NCBI GenBank assembly: GCA_036426205.1
Contig: CM071570.1
Span: 7,519,747-7,583,746 of the forward strand
DNA: 64,000 bases
Source: Ascaphus truei
Lineage: Eukaryota > Chordata > Amphibia > Anura > Ascaphidae
Reading direction: 5' to 3'
The first letter of the stretch is position 1. The number at the start of each line of letters is the position of its first letter. Under the pieces are notes generated by a model that made no database searches, was not told where the DNA came from, and saw nothing but the letters and a program-made list of their open reading frames with translations. The position numbers were made by a program, and so were the translations under genes. Below, one piece after another: positions 32,661-44,610 of the stretch.

Positions 32661-33398
32661 ATAGGAAATGTCTAAAGTTTACTTGGTAAGAAAAGAAAAG
32701 GGGGATTTCACCACTGGTAGTGTAGCAACTTGACTATTGTTGAGGTTTGAGACTTTTTCTGGCCACTAAGGAAATAGCTATGATCACATAAAGGACGTTT
32801 AAGTAAGTTACTGGACATTAAGTTAACATGTTTTGTGAGCATAGCTATTTTCTATGTATATGTTAGAAAAAAAGCTACGGTAACAATGGTATTAAAAGCA
32901 AAAAGTAAGGCTGTTTTTCATAAATTATGTGAAATTGAGAAAAAGTACATCTTTCTTATTTGGAAACAGTAGTTCGACATTATAGTACTTCTGCTCTGTT
33001 AATGGCAGAACACATGCTGCAAACTTTGTAAACAGTGCAGCAAATAGAAGAACACTATCTCTCACAACCCGGGGAAGAGTGGAGAACTCTTGAAAGCTGG
33101 TCCTATAATATCAGTTGTTAGTCGAAGTTAAAAAAAAGTGTGTGTGTTGGCCGAGCCTGCACATTTTAAGTGAAACTTCTTTGCCTGTTGTCCCTGTTTT
33201 GTCACAGAAATTGTATTTGTGATGGTGCTGTTTTTTATTAAAAATCAAAACACAATTTCAGTGACAAAAAACAAAGAAGTTTCACTTTTAACGTGATCTG
33301 CACAAACCCCTGTTTTAGCTATTTGCACTTCTATATTTATACTAACTGTGAATTCATTGCAAGTGTGTGTGTGAGTGCAACATTGTGGTTGACTGTGT
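32661..33398. other. Anonymous DNA with a degenerate hammerhead-like repeat
   Basis: No gene. At 33,066-33,135 a relative of the 23.1-kb repeat is seen (GAGAACTCTTGAAAGCTGGTCC...TTAGTCGAAG), with the CTGAAGA core changed. At 33,170-33,300 a short inverted repeat (AAGTGAAACTTCTTTG and CAAAGAAGTTTCACTT) encloses about 95 bp. Confidence 0.45.
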
Positions 33399-33401
33399 GT
33401 G

Positions 33402-33487
<86 letters not shown>
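33399..33487 (+). repeat. (GT)n microsatellite
   Basis: About 43 uninterrupted GT units. Flanking CTGTGTGTGATTCTGTGCC units extend it imperfectly on the right. Overlapping Thr/His-rich frames on either strand are artefacts. Confidence 0.95.
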
Positions 33488-33489
<2 letters not shown>

Positions 33490-33596
33490 TCTGTGCCTGT
33501 GTGTGATTCTGTGCCTGTGTGTGAATCTGTGACTGTGTGCACGTGACTTTGTGTGTGTGTGTTCGTGTGACTATGTGTATGTGTGTGTGCGCATTA

Positions 33597-33823
33597 GGCC
33601 GCATTTATAGTGCCGGCGATGGCGACGCGACGTCAGCCGAAAACAAATACATTGCCGCGTGCACTTATAGTGCACAAGATGGCGACAAGCGACGGAGCGA
33701 CGCCGTCGTCGCGAAAATCTGAAGCCGGCAAAATTTGTTTTTTCAAGGGCTGTCGCGTCACGTGATGGCCCTTGAAAAAATCAAATTGCCGGAATCCCGC
33801 GACCCCGCTGTCCGGTGAATGTG
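33597..33823. repeat. GC-rich insert within the GT array
   Basis: A CpG-rich block beginning GGCCGCATTTATAGTGCCGGCG, with a second internal ATAGTGC copy and GATGGCGACAAGCGACGGAGCG. TTTTTTCAAGGGC and GCCCTTGAAAAAA form an internal inverted repeat. It resembles one half of a DNA-transposon MITE; no right end is seen. Confidence 0.4.
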
Positions 33824-34028
33824 TGCGTGTGTGTGCGCATAACTGTGTGTGTGTGTGCACGTGACTCTGTGTGTGTGTGTGTGTGTGTGTGCGTGACTGT
33901 GTGTGTGAACACATGCCTGTTTGTATGTGTGTGTGACTGTGTGTGTGTTGTACATGCGTGTGACTGTGTGTGTGTGTTGCATGTGCGCATGACTGTGTAT
34001 GTGTGCACGACTGTGTGTGTGACTGTGT

Positions 34029-34098
<70 letters not shown>

Positions 34099-34110
34099 GT
34101 GTGTGTGTGT

Positions 34111-34149
<39 letters not shown>

Positions 34150-34180
34150 TGTGTGTGTGTGTGCATGTGACTGTATGTAT
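33824..34180 (+). repeat. Imperfect GT-rich array with a long (GT)n core
   Basis: GTGTGACTGTGTGTG units from 33,824, then an almost pure GT run at 34,030-34,164. Alternating purine-pyrimidine; no gene. Confidence 0.9.
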
Positions 34181-34620
34181 GTGTGTTTACTGTGTATGTG
34201 TTTTGCATGACTGTGTGTGGCTGCTTGTGTGTGCTGACTCTGTGGGTTGACTCTGTGGGTGACTGACCTGGGTGGGTGACTACAGACCTGGGTGGGTGAC
34301 TAGATGGGGTACTGTGTTGGTGACTGACTGGGGGGTGACTTACTGGGTGGGTTGACTGACTGACTGTGTGGGTGGGTGACTGACTGTTGGTGGGTGACGG
34401 ATTGTTGGTGGGTGACTGACTGTGTGTGTGGGTCACTGACTGGGTAGGTGGGTGACTGACTGTGTGTGTGTGTGTGTGCTCGTGACTGTGTGTGAACGTG
34501 TGAATGTGTGAGTGACTGACTGTGTGGGTGGGTGACTGACTATGTGGGTAGGTGGGTGACTGACAGACTGTGTGGGTGGTTGTATGGGTGACTGGATGTG
34601 TCAGTTGGTGGGTGACTCTG
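34181..34620 (+). repeat. GGGTGACTGACTG minisatellite
   Basis: Irregular tandem units built from GTGGGTGACTGACTGTG occupy about 34,230-34,615 between GT blocks. Unit length varies from about 12 to 22 bp. The long minus-strand frame across 33.6-34.8 kb is an artefact of the repeats. Confidence 0.8.
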
Positions 34621-35755
34621 TATAGAGAGGACCCACCTGTGCAGCAAAGAGATTGGAAGGAGTCCAGGCAGCTGATTCTGGAGTCCTGCACATGCGCCCG
34701 TTGCTGGGCTGGCCGTGCCTGTGCATGCGCACGGCAAGGACCTCGCCTGCTGTATGTGGGGAGGTGAATGTGTGGCCTGGAATGGTGTTTTTTGCGCATG
34801 CGCGAGTGACAAGCGCGATGGGCGTGCGCCCACTAGGAGCGTGACGTCACCCGCATTACGTTTTTTCATTACAAGGTAAGGATTTTTTCCCATGAAAACT
34901 CTCTTGGTGCTAGCAAAGAAGTTTCACTTCAAAACCGGTATCACCAAATGCTGAAGTACTCATAGGTTATTTACAATTGCAATATTACTTGTTAATTAGA
35001 ACTGCTGCTTTAGGCCCAATATTGATGCTTTCAAATTAAACTGTTAGTTGGTATTCACTAAAGGACAAGTAACACTTAATTAGTTTTGCATCACTTTTTT
35101 TATTCGTTAACATTGCTTTGTATAACACGCTAAAGATTATTCATGCTTCAAAAGTGCCACAATATTTGCTTTTGTTATACAGTATACTGTAGAACCCCAT
35201 ATAATATATAATTACAGTTCCCATCTCAAGTGTGTGCAGAGTCGAATCTCCAGAGACGCAATGATATTACAAAGGAGCGTTTCCTGCTCCAATGATCCTT
35301 TTATGCCTTGTCACAAAGAGCAATCTTAAAAGGTTCCAATTGATACAACCACTGATTCCTCTGAATTTTTTTTTTTCTGTGAGCCTTTAACTTCCACGGA
35401 GAATAATAATGATGGATAGAGAGGATAGTTACAGTGAGCACTTAAATCAAGGACAGCAACTGAGCCATTTAATAAAACATAAATTTAGCTCTAACAATGA
35501 TAATATATGAAAATGATAAAGGAATAATTGAATTAGTTTAAGACTAGCAATGATACAAAAATGACAGTAAAAGTATTGTGCACATACACATGTTAAACAA
35601 TGCTCTGCAAGTGGAACCAGCAACAAAGAGTACATTTTTATTTTTATAGTGACAACTAAAAAAGCAACACTCTGTCTAAATTTAGCAAAGGTTGAACTTG
35701 ATGGACGTATGTCTTTTTCAACCTCATCTACTATGTAACTATGTAACTATGTAAG
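34621..35755. other. Anonymous DNA ending in a LINE-like tail
   Basis: No gene. GTTGAACTTGATGGACGTATG at about 35,691-35,711 followed by tandem ACTATGTA octamers (35,730-35,755) is the 3' end of a LINE-type repeat. The octamers continue beyond the LTR inserted at 35,756. Confidence 0.5.
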
Positions 35756-36519
35756 TGTAGCTCTGGTAAGTTTATGGGCTATATTTCTATCCTCCTCCTG
35801 GCAGTAATCCATGTGTAAGGGGAGGTTTGCCAGAAGTTAATATGGGTTCCCCCACCTTAAGCACTTGCCCTGAAAGTGGTGAAGGTAGGTCACCTGACCC
35901 TGTGTCCAATCAAGAGACACAGGGGCGGTGCCTGCTGAAACTATTAAGAGTAGTGCACTTCCTATCTAGAGAGAGTTCTGTGAGTCTCAGAGAGTTGAGT
36001 AGTGAGTTAGGATCCAGAGGAGTAGAGCTGCTAGATCTAGGTGGACCAAGTACCTCTCACCCCACATAGGCGGTGAGGGAAGAGCTACCCCCACTCTGGG
36101 TGTCCCTTAGGCCCAGAGTGGAGGCAGGGGACATCCTGAAGGAGGACAGCGGGCTGGCTGTGTATATACTACATTGACTGCTACTGCTGAGAGACTAATA
36201 AAGAGCTGCTGCTATTTAAAGAAACAGTGTGTGAGACTGGAATCTCTCATCCCTGGAGAAGGGATTCTGAAGTAGGGATTCCACCCCGTATCCCTTGGGC
36301 CTACTACAGATGGAGGCGCTGCACCATTGAGGAGAACGAAGGCATTCACCCCAGAGACCTGTCCTGTTGTCCCCCATGTCACCACGGGAGACTCAGGCCC
36401 TCCTGTTGCCAGCAGGTATGCACCACACTCAGACACGTAGCCAGACCTTGTTGAGACACCCTAGGGTACCCAATATGCAGTTGGGGGGGGGGGGGGTGGA
36501 AGGGGGTTCATGGGCTACA
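35756..36519 (+). mobile_element. Solo LTR in the plus orientation
   Basis: Starts TGTAGCTCTGG and ends GGGCTACA. Flanks are TAAG and TAAC within the same (ACTATGTA)n array, so the 4-bp duplication is nearly intact. AATAAA lies at 36,197-36,202. TGGAGGCGCTGCACC at 36,311-36,325 is shared with the LTRs at 12,611 and 39,441. A G14-rich run lies near the 3' end (36,483-36,496). No internal region follows. Confidence 0.7.
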
Positions 36520-37273
36520 TAACTATGTAACTATGTAATTATTTTACTGTATGTAACATTGTAAAACAGAGAATTATATTTGAGTCGAACTCTAGAATGA
36601 AGATTCAAATCCGAACAAAATTCTCTCAAAATTTCAAGAAAGGGTGATCCACGGATAATTTTTTTCCTTGTTTTTATTACTTTCGTGTTGTGTTTATTTT
36701 TAGTAAGTGGTTAAGTTTTTTTGAAAACAAATGGAAAGCTCAAAGTTTAACAGTTTGTCCAAATGTTTGAAATGTTTTTTTTAGTTGCTCCATATATTTT
36801 TCACGTACAGTAACTGAAACCAATCGATGTTCAGCTAAAACCTCAGCAAAAAAATGCTTAGAACCAAAACTGAAACATGAGTAACATATCCAATGTTAAT
36901 GACAATACCAGGGTAAGGGAACCACATACTGTACAAGGGAACAGTAGAGACAAATGGAGTTGAAAGGAGACAACCTTGAGTAAAGTGCACGGGGGAAGTA
37001 AGAACATTGTGAGAAATCAGAGCAAAGATAAAAATAAAGGCAGAGAAGTGTAGAGGAGTTTAAAGAGGAAAATGTATGTGTAACATAAGATTTTATTGAA
37101 AAGACTGAATCAGCAGCATTTTGAATAGATTGCAAAGCAAAATATTCCAATAGGCATGGTAAATGTGAGAGAATTTACAAACCCTAGGGAGCACTCATAA
37201 TTGACACTGTTACTCAAACTAGTCACATGAAGAGGGATCTGTCCTTTAACAGTAAATTGAAGACACATCTTTT
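36520..37273. other. Anonymous DNA with a degenerate L2-like fragment
   Basis: The ACTATGTA array continues to about 36,545. A purine-rich stretch at about 36,960-37,190 resembles, on the minus strand, the L2-like C-terminal region at 25.0-25.4 kb (AGAAGTGTAGAGGAGTTTAAA versus AGAAGAGTGTAAAGCTTTAAA), but is badly decayed. No gene. Confidence 0.35.
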
Positions 37274-37391
37274 GGGCTCATTCAATAAAGTGCAATAGTG
37301 CCGATCAGGTGCTACTGGTGGAATTCCCTTTTCAATTCAATACAATGTAATAGTGTTGAATTGGCAGTATAGCACTTAACTGAATAAGCTC
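37274..37391. mobile_element. 118-bp MITE with long terminal inverted repeats
   Basis: The left end GGGCTCATTCAATAAAGTGC and inverted right end GAGCTTATTCAGTTAAGTGC, continuing (A/T)ATA(G/C)TGCC, are inverted repeats covering about 34 bp each side. Non-coding. The target duplication is not clear; a Harbinger-like 3-bp duplication is possible. Confidence 0.6.
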
Positions 37392-38851
37392 TGTTTGTTC
37401 TCAATTACCTCTAAAATATCTTACTAACAACTTACTATCTTTCATTCAAAAGAAAGGGACATACACAGGGGTCTTTGCACTAAGAGCCGATAAGCCACTT
37501 ATTGAGGCCTATTCGCCAAAAAGGCCTACTGCTATTCAGTAAGCCCTGATAAGTCGCCGATAAAAGCCCTATTCGGCAAAAAAAAATTCAGAGAAAAAAA
37601 AAATCGCCAAACGAGCAGCAATAAGCCACTTATCGCTAGGTTTTTGAAACTCGTGCAATTCTAGTAGCCCCGATTAGCTTATCGAGGCTAAGCGCGGCTC
37701 TAGAATAGAGATTTCCTCTCAAAATCCTCCCGCCAGGAAAAGTTGGCAGGAAGGTGGTGAGAAGCTGCCGAGAAGCGGCGACGGGGACTTAGAATTTATT
37801 TTTATTTTTCCTGCATCTAATTGATGCCAAGAGTCTCTGGAGCTGATACCCATTAATATCAGCACCGGAGGCCCCCGGCTTCAATCCCATGCAATAAAAA
37901 TGCATTTACAGGCAACTTCATTATCTTAGAGGCTAACAGCTAAGGCAATGAAGGGGTTAAGAAACAACAGCAGCTTTATTAGGGGCAGAGGGGTTGAGTG
38001 AAGCAGATACTTGGCTCTTCACTCAACCCCTCTGCCCCCAATAAACATTACAATATGTACTAACCACCAAACACAATGTGCCCACACATAAAAGCATTAT
38101 TTATTTCTTTATACACAGGATTGATACCAGAGGCCGGCGGGGGTCCCCGCGAGTCTCCGTTGCCATTCAGGTTGTCCCGTTTGGTGTCTGGGGGCCCACG
38201 GGTGGTCCCCATGGGTGGTCTTTCTGGGGTCCAGGGGTCCTCAGGTGGTCCCCGTGGGTGTCCGGGGGTCCTCTGGTAGTCCTCGTGGGTACCCACTGGC
38301 CTGCGGTACCAATCCTGTGGTCAATTTTTTTAACACATTGCTATAAATACACCCTTCCCCAAGTACCCGCTTCACTCACCCCCTCTGCCCTCAATAAACC
38401 TACTTTTGTGCCTTAACCCTTTCATTGCCTTAGCGGCTAGCCGCTAAGGTAATGAAGCTGCTTTTATTTAATTTTTATTAATAGTGTGCAGGAGCAGGGG
38501 GTCTCCTGAGCTGAAGTGCTTTGATTTATGCCCCAGTGACCCCCTGCTTTCCGAGTTCCTGGCCCTGGTATGGGGCATGCCGGTACCGCCGCCATTTTTC
38601 AATATTCCGCGTCACGTAACAGGGGGATTTAAATAATGAAGGAGATACCAGGACACCATATCTGGGCCTTTAACTCGGGAACCAGGGGGTCTCCGAGACT
38701 GAAATCAATGCGGTTCATCTTAGGAGACCCCCTGCCCTCGCACACTATTAATAACAATTACATTAAAGCAGCTTCATAACTTTAGCAGATAGCCACTACG
38801 GTAACTTATTTGTTCCTTTTTTAAATAGTTTTTTAATACTAGTGAATTGTA

Positions 38852-39189
38852 CAGTGGCGACACAGTTTATCGCACTGCGGCCAGATCCGCAAGCCGGGAG
38901 ATTTCCCGGCTTGCTAGTGGCCGCCCCTCGGCGTGCCGCGCGTCATAGACGCGCGGTCACGCTTCTTCGGGAGCGTGCGCCCCCTGCACGCGCGTCCAGG
39001 GCTCCCCGAGGGAGCCCTGGTGTCCCGCGATCGCGGGACGGCGGCAGGGGGTTCCGGGGGACCCGGCGGACCCGGCAGCGGTAGGGAGAGCGCCCCGATC
39101 GGAGGGCGCTCTTCCGCTGCTTCGGCGCGCGCCCGGCTACTGCTGCGGCCAAGAACGGGCAAATGCTCGAATAAACTTGGCCGCAGCAG
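38852..39189. mobile_element. TA-flanked GC-rich MITE inside A2
   Basis: 338 bp between TA (38,850-38,851) and TA (39,190-39,191). The left end CAGTGGCGACACAGTTTAT and inverted right end CTGCTGCGGCCAAGTTTAT are imperfect inverted repeats. The inner part is very GC-rich with short hairpins such as GGGCTCCC...GGGAGCCC. Related ends occur at 44,611-45,007. Non-coding. Confidence 0.65.
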
Positions 39190-39192
39190 TAG

Positions 39193-39430
39193 CAGGGGGT
39201 CTCCGGAGCAGAACCTTGTTGATTTGAGGTCCGGTACCCCCTGTTTCCCGAGATACAGGCCCCGTTATGGGGTGCCAGTATCTGCTATGCATTTAAATGT
39301 CCCCCGTCACGTGACCGTGGGAATAAAATGCATAGGAGATACCGGCACCCCATAACGGGGCCCGTATATCGGACGCAGGGAGTCTCCGGACCTCAAATCA
39401 ACGAGGTTCTGCTCCGGAGACCCCTGCTAC
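39193..39430. repeat. 238-bp palindromic module of family A
   Basis: AGCAGGGGGTCTCCGGAGC at the left faces GCTCCGGAGACCCCTGCT at the right. Inside, CAGGCCCCGTTATGGGGTGCC faces its complement. Arms of about 115 bp around ATTTAAATGTCCCCCGTCACGTGAC. This is the best-preserved copy of the module also present at 2,560-2,780 and 52,750-52,960. Confidence 0.8.
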
Positions 39431-39440
39431 AATAAACTAG

Positions 39441-40514
39441 TGTAGCCCTGCTTCCTATCGCTAGCAAGCCGCTACTCTTTGCTGTGTTACCTGTAGGCTC
39501 GCAGGGCCTAAGTCTCTGCCACGGAGAGCCTGGGGTGCGCGCAATATCTATAACGGGTGCAGCGCCTCCACCTGCGACAGCTCCCACCAACGGGGGAGTG
39601 GGTCTTCGCAGGACGTATATGCAAGAATTACACTCACACAGCCAAGTTCTATAACCAACCTCCTTTACTGGCAGACAAAGCTCACATTTAGGTGCATACC
39701 ATAACATCCCAATAGATACACTTTATAACACGCCACGGCGGACGCCTACACTATCTAGCGCCACGGCTGACGCCCCACAATCATGCGCCACGGCAGACGC
39801 CAACACTCCTTCCCACACCCTCCAATGGGTGATCCCACCCTGTGTCCGATCCTTAACGGATTACTCCTCCCGCTCACTGTTGGCCACTATATGTGTGTAT
39901 GGGTGACACTGTGTCTCGAATGAATAATTGGTACCGTTGGTGCACTTGTTGAAATACCTGCCGAGCACTCCAGTGCTCGGGACTGCTACGGTCTTCACAA
40001 AGCGTCTCTGTAAGTCGACACCGTTCTCTCCCTCTCTCTCTCGAGGGTCCGGGGCGCTCCCACCCGGACTCCGGCAACAACAAGCGGGGTCCGAGCCCAG
40101 ACCTCCCACTCAATAGTATAGTCCTGATCAAGGTCTAAAGATACTACGGGAACAGGAACCTCACTAGGGCGATCCCTAGCTCAGCTTGTCTCTACCGTGA
40201 CTCAGGGCTAACTGAGCCTGGGGCACATGGCCTGTGCCGGGGCAGATCAACCTCCCCTACACAGACACTTCATCTCCTCTCCTCTCCAACCAGCTCTCCT
40301 CCACGTGCGTGCAACCACCTCCCTATATCTACTCCACCTCCAAAGCCCATTGGCTCAACTCTCTCACCTGACCCTCCCCGCGGGGCTGCTGGGACAAGGG
40401 GCTGCTACCTACAGTACCACCAATTAGCACTCTCCTCCTTCGCGGGCTTTGCAACTCCCTCTGTGCATGCGCAACCGCCCGCTCTTCCAGGGTGAATAAA
40501 GGGTCACGGCTACA
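39441..40514 (-). mobile_element. Solo LTR, 4-bp target duplication
   Basis: TGTAGCCC...CACGGCTACA flanked by CTAG (39,437-39,440 and 40,515-40,518). The minus strand carries the shared GGAGGCGCTGCACC (near 39,557-39,570). Three spaced copies of GCGCCACGGC(G/T/A)GACGCC lie at about 39,728-39,802. It is inserted at the end of family A copy A2. No coding region. Confidence 0.75.
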
Positions 40515-41222
40515 CTAGTATTACATTTTATATAAATAAATGTTGATCCCTGGCGAGTTTGCGCAGGGAGAGATGGCTCTCTCTCTGCAGCAGAAAGAAA
40601 TTGCAGAGTGAGCCCTTTTTCAGATAAGTGATCATCACGTCGCCGGCTGCTCAACAGTTTTGCAAATGTTGCTATCACAGGTATTTTGGTCTTTCTGCAC
40701 TGTGATAGCAACGCTGTAAAAACTGGTGATTTAAACATTCCAGCGGAATGCAGCGGATTTGTTATTTGAGCTAGCGAAGATGTATTACCTCCCTTTGTAA
40801 ATTCAAAAATAGAGAATGCACTCCAAATACTGATGCTCCAAATAGTGTAGATAAAATCCACAATGTTCACAGAAATCTATAGTCAATTAAATAGAAAGCG
40901 CTACTGATCAGTGTCCTGATAATATAAAACATAAATCAGTGAGTGAGTGGGACTGAGTACTCGAGACTGACCATCAGGATGGGGCCATGAAGTGGTAAGG
41001 AGAAGAGAAAACAGCAAAGCCGTGTTTCCTGCACGGAACTATAATGCGGCTTACTCCAGCTGATCTCCGCCACTGCCTTCACTAATCCTGGCGTCTCATA
41101 CACAGCCACAAGCCCCAAAGGAGGAAGCAAGTACTCACAGTCTTGACAAGACGAGTTCAATCCTCCAAGAGCCGTCTGATGGAAACGCTGATCCGGTGCG
41201 CTGAGAAGCGTGCTCCAGCCCA
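40515..41222. other. Left non-palindromic part of a foldback-type repeat
   Basis: No gene. From about 40,795 the layout (unique part followed by a terminal hairpin) copies that of 10,944-11,651. Limits uncertain. Confidence 0.35.
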
Positions 41223-41432
41223 GTAGTCAGGTAAGTGAAGAGGAAAGAGATCCGGCAATTCACAGCTTGCCGTAGGGGTACAGTCAAGGATATTCAAACG
41301 CAATCAGAAAAATAGGTTGTTTATTCGAATAAACAGCCAATTTTTCTGATTGCGTTTGGATATCCTTGATTTTACCCCTACGGCAAGCTGTGAATCGCCG
41401 GATCTCTTTACTCTTCACTTCGCTTTGGAAAT
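41223..41432. repeat. About 210-bp near-perfect hairpin
   Basis: Arms of about 100 bp are reverse complements: AGATCCGGCAATTCACAGC faces GCTGTGAATCGCCGGATCT, and CAAGGATATTCAAACGCAATC faces GATTGCGTTTGGATATCCTTG. The centre is TGTTTATTCGAATAAACA, itself a perfect palindrome. Probably the terminal hairpin of a foldback element. Confidence 0.85.
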
Positions 41433-41709
41433 TGGCAACAATTTTGGGAAGTCCTGTGATCCCTCCTCCATACAGTAGTTTAAGTTCGCCCATCCCATTT
41501 AATCAGTGGGCCGTAGAAAACACGTGAATGTTCAGCACTTGCACATGCTGCTGCGACAGGGAATGGGAAGTATATACATATTCAGATAAAAATCTACCAA
41601 AAGATTCTCTTGGTAGAAGTCAATTCCAGGCAAAACGGCCGTCGGAGTGCTCTTTGCTGGGACCTCGCCTCTGGTGGCTACAGGCATGTTGAATTGCGTG
41701 CAGAGGGGC

Positions 41710-41745
<36 letters not shown>

Positions 41746-44499
41746 CGTGCGTGCGTGTGTGCGTGCGTGTGTGTGTGTTTAAGAGGGGGGTGGGGGTTGC
41801 ACAGTTTTTGTTTTTTATTCACTATAATTATTTGGGCTCCTCTGTTTTTTAGCCAGCTTTAACATAGCACAGTTACTGCTTCTTAAATGTTAACCCTTAA
41901 GGCACCACAAAATGTCATGCACCCAATGCATTTAGCGTAGAGACCTACTATAGAGACTTACCTTGACGTGGTTTGCAGGCTTAGCATTATTTGATCAAAG
42001 GATGTAAACCAAAAGTCTCCTTTTATCTTATGGATATTTACACCATACATATATATATATATATTCCCTAATTATTTATATCCCAAAGGGAGAAGCGCAA
42101 GGATTCACTTTCTGTTTTGCACCCCATGCCTTTTGGCTGCTGTATTCTGTTTTCCTTTCTTCCTATGCACTAGAAGAAATACATGAGATAATATTGGTAG
42201 TTTAGGACCTCTGGAAATGAGTCTACTGTGACGTAGTTGTAGGCTTAAAATATTTTGGCCAAAGTATTGAACTAAATGACCCATATTTATGAAGAAAGAA
42301 TACAGATAAAATACATATTAATGTACTAAATAATTTGTCATTTGATATAGCATTGGGGCCTGTTTGTCTCTTGTTGTATTCAAAAGGAAGGGCCCAAAGA
42401 TATTAATAGCCCACGTGAGCGGTCTGAAATGACTTAAATATTGGTGAATAATTTAGTTAAATTAAGGCTTTATACAGTATTTCAAAATATAGTTTCTTGT
42501 GAGATGAACCATGTAGTATATTTGTTGAACTCTACATACGGGTACAAAAGAGCCCTGCTTCACTGCGTTTTGCTTCTCGGCGATCCGCCAATACGGCAGT
42601 ACTAAGAAGGGGGCCAACATGTTCGTGCATGCACAGAAGTGGGACGGCAGAGTTTGCGCATGTGCAGAAGGGGGAGCTGCCAAGTTCATGCATGCGCAGA
42701 ACGGGGGAGTGGCCGAGTTCACGCATGCGTAGAAGGGGGTCTGCAGAGTCTGCGCATGCGCAGAAGGGTAGGAAACCGCTTTGCGGCGGCGCCTTGGAAT
42801 AGAACCCGCCGTGTGAGCGGGACCCTACTGTACTTTCCTCAGGACAAAAATACAAATGTTCAAATAGAGAATAAACAAACACAAAAGTAGTAAAAGGGCC
42901 AGAAGAGAAGCTCAACTTTGTCACCTTGATAGATACTGTACAGATATTGAGCATGCTACTAGACTACCACCATGCTGGGGATATTTATAAAACTACTACA
43001 TTAAGAGATAGCTTACCGGATTCTCCAGCTTGATACATCGGCCCTTAACTTAGAATTATTACAGTGTAGTATAAATCTATTCAAATGACCTTTAAAACAG
43101 ACAAGATGTACAATATATTTTCAAGATGGCATTTAGGTACCAGTTCTAGTCGCGTGATTTCTTTTGTAGCTCATGTACCAATGTATTTCAAGAGAATATC
43201 ACTCGTCATCAGGGGATAAAATAAATGTCAAGAACAGTCTTTCTTCCTAGATTATCTCATTAACTTGCATACAGTACATGGCATATTGTACTGGAGTTGC
43301 AGGTAAAAATGTACAGTACTCTTGTTTTTTTTTTGTCAGGCACATCCTAATATGGACAATAAACTGGAGCCATAATCGTTGGCTAATAACAAACAATAAA
43401 GTCAAAATATTTGAGTTTTTTACTCTCAAAAGAATTTGAGGGTTCTTACCTCTGCTAATATGAGATTTTTCCAGTGACATCTTTTATCTTTAACTGCAAT
43501 GGGTTTGTTACTATTGTAACGTCTGATATTGATCAAACTCTGGCAAACACACTATATGCATCTTTCATTCTTGAAGGTTTTATTTATTTAACTTATCTCA
43601 AGCACATACAGTTAAATAAAAATCTTATTAGCTGCAAGCTAGTAAGCTGTTGAAAGAATACATTTATTAGATAGTCATGATTTACAGTATGTTGGAACGG
43701 CATTGGAACATTTTGGCTTGAAAGCTATTGGTAAATACTTGGATGCTGGAAATGACGAATGTTGCACTGGGCTTTGAAATTCTTCATCCTCTGTGCAATT
43801 AAAGTCTTTAAGACCACTCATAACTTCTCCTAACACAAAATGAGTATATAGAGGTGGTCTTGCAGACTTATCAAGGTTTCATTTGGGGGCTATAAAGTAT
43901 AAATATACAGTAAATACAGTGCAGAGAAAAGAATTGTGAACCCCAATGATAATTACGGAAATGCCATAGTTTTTCCATGATAACCTTCCTGAATCAAAAC
44001 CTGTTCTAAAATATGGAGCAACTAAAGAGGAAAGCTCTGAATTCTGCACTCCATCAACTAATAGTGGAGTGAAGATAGGATAAAAATTAACTTTTAATTA
44101 ATTAGGTTTAAAATAAATACCAATAGACAATTTAAATACTAGGTCTAATGTATACAATAAATAAAACAAAAACATGCAGTAAAAGTGTGACAAAATCCAG
44201 GAACAATTGATGGAGTACTTCTGTCCTATCTAGGTACAGCTGTTCTGTATAAGGAGGGTGTGTATCTATACTTATTATATGAGCTTGGTAAATATAGAGG
44301 TAGTATCTGGTCTAGTTTCTAATTGGTCACCGACTACAATTTAAATACACTCAAGGGTGACCAAAATATCTTCCCGCAAATAGAAATTTCCCAATAATAG
44401 AATCCCATTGTGACATCACAGTGTCAGCATGTGCAAGCAGGAACAAGGAAGAACTTCACTTTCAGCTCCGGTTGGTACCATAGCCAATGGAACAATTTC
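41433..44499. other. Anonymous DNA with microsatellites
   Basis: No gene recognised. Contains (GT)n/GCGT at 41,713-41,778, (AT)8 at about 42,047-42,063, and imperfect tandem CATGCGCAGAAG(G/T)GGG(A/G) units at about 42,605-42,770. A degenerate hammerhead-like sequence lies on the minus strand near 43,185-43,220 (CTGATGA, then a short GAG/CTC stem, then GAAA). Confidence 0.45.
42605..42775 (+). repeat. Minisatellite of GCGCATGCGCAGAAG-type units
   Basis: About five imperfect units of 30-36 bp, each with (C)ATGC(A/G)(C/T)AGAAG followed by a G-rich stretch and a GAGTT(C/T) block. Overlapping frames on both strands are artefacts. Confidence 0.6.
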
Positions 44500-44610
44500 T
44501 AAGTGAAAAAAAAATAACTAGAGTTCCAGCACTCTCTGACTCATAGGAATTCAAAAGACTGGGTGTATGCCAAAAACGAAAATAATTTAATATATGCACA
44601 AGATAATGTA

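Larger units (their letters stand above)
37468..39430. repeat. Family A palindromic element, copy A2, with nested MITE
   Basis: Begins GGGGTCTTTGCACTAAG; the first 300 bp match the Harbinger-like end at 57,878-58,190 (TTCTAGTAGCCCCGAT(T/C)AGCTTATCG and GTTGGCA(G/A)G). It then changes to family A modules: a 27-bp hairpin of GGGGCAGAGGGGTTGAGTG type (37,981-38,042), the hairpin TTAGCGGCTAGCCGCTAA (38,428-38,445), and the GGGGTCTCC...GGGGCCTG modules. A TA-flanked MITE sits at 38,852-39,189. This links family A to a Harbinger-type end. No gene. Confidence 0.55.

Noticed and set aside
33633..34799. 388-residue minus-strand frame
   Set aside because: Made of His/Thr/Ser-rich translation of GT microsatellite and minisatellite DNA; open because the repeat lacks stops, not because it is a gene.
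38842..39355. Arg/Pro/Gly-rich frames on both strands near 39 kb
   Set aside because: They coincide with the GC-rich MITE (38,852-39,189), where stops are rare; not genes.
42605..42890. Paired frames on both strands with repeated CxxxC or H-containing motifs
   Set aside because: Produced by the imperfect 30-36-bp tandem repeat; not zinc fingers.
43185..43220. Hammerhead-like CTGATGA...GAAA on the minus strand
   Set aside because: Stem II is only about 3 bp and no stem I pairing was found; kept as a note only.
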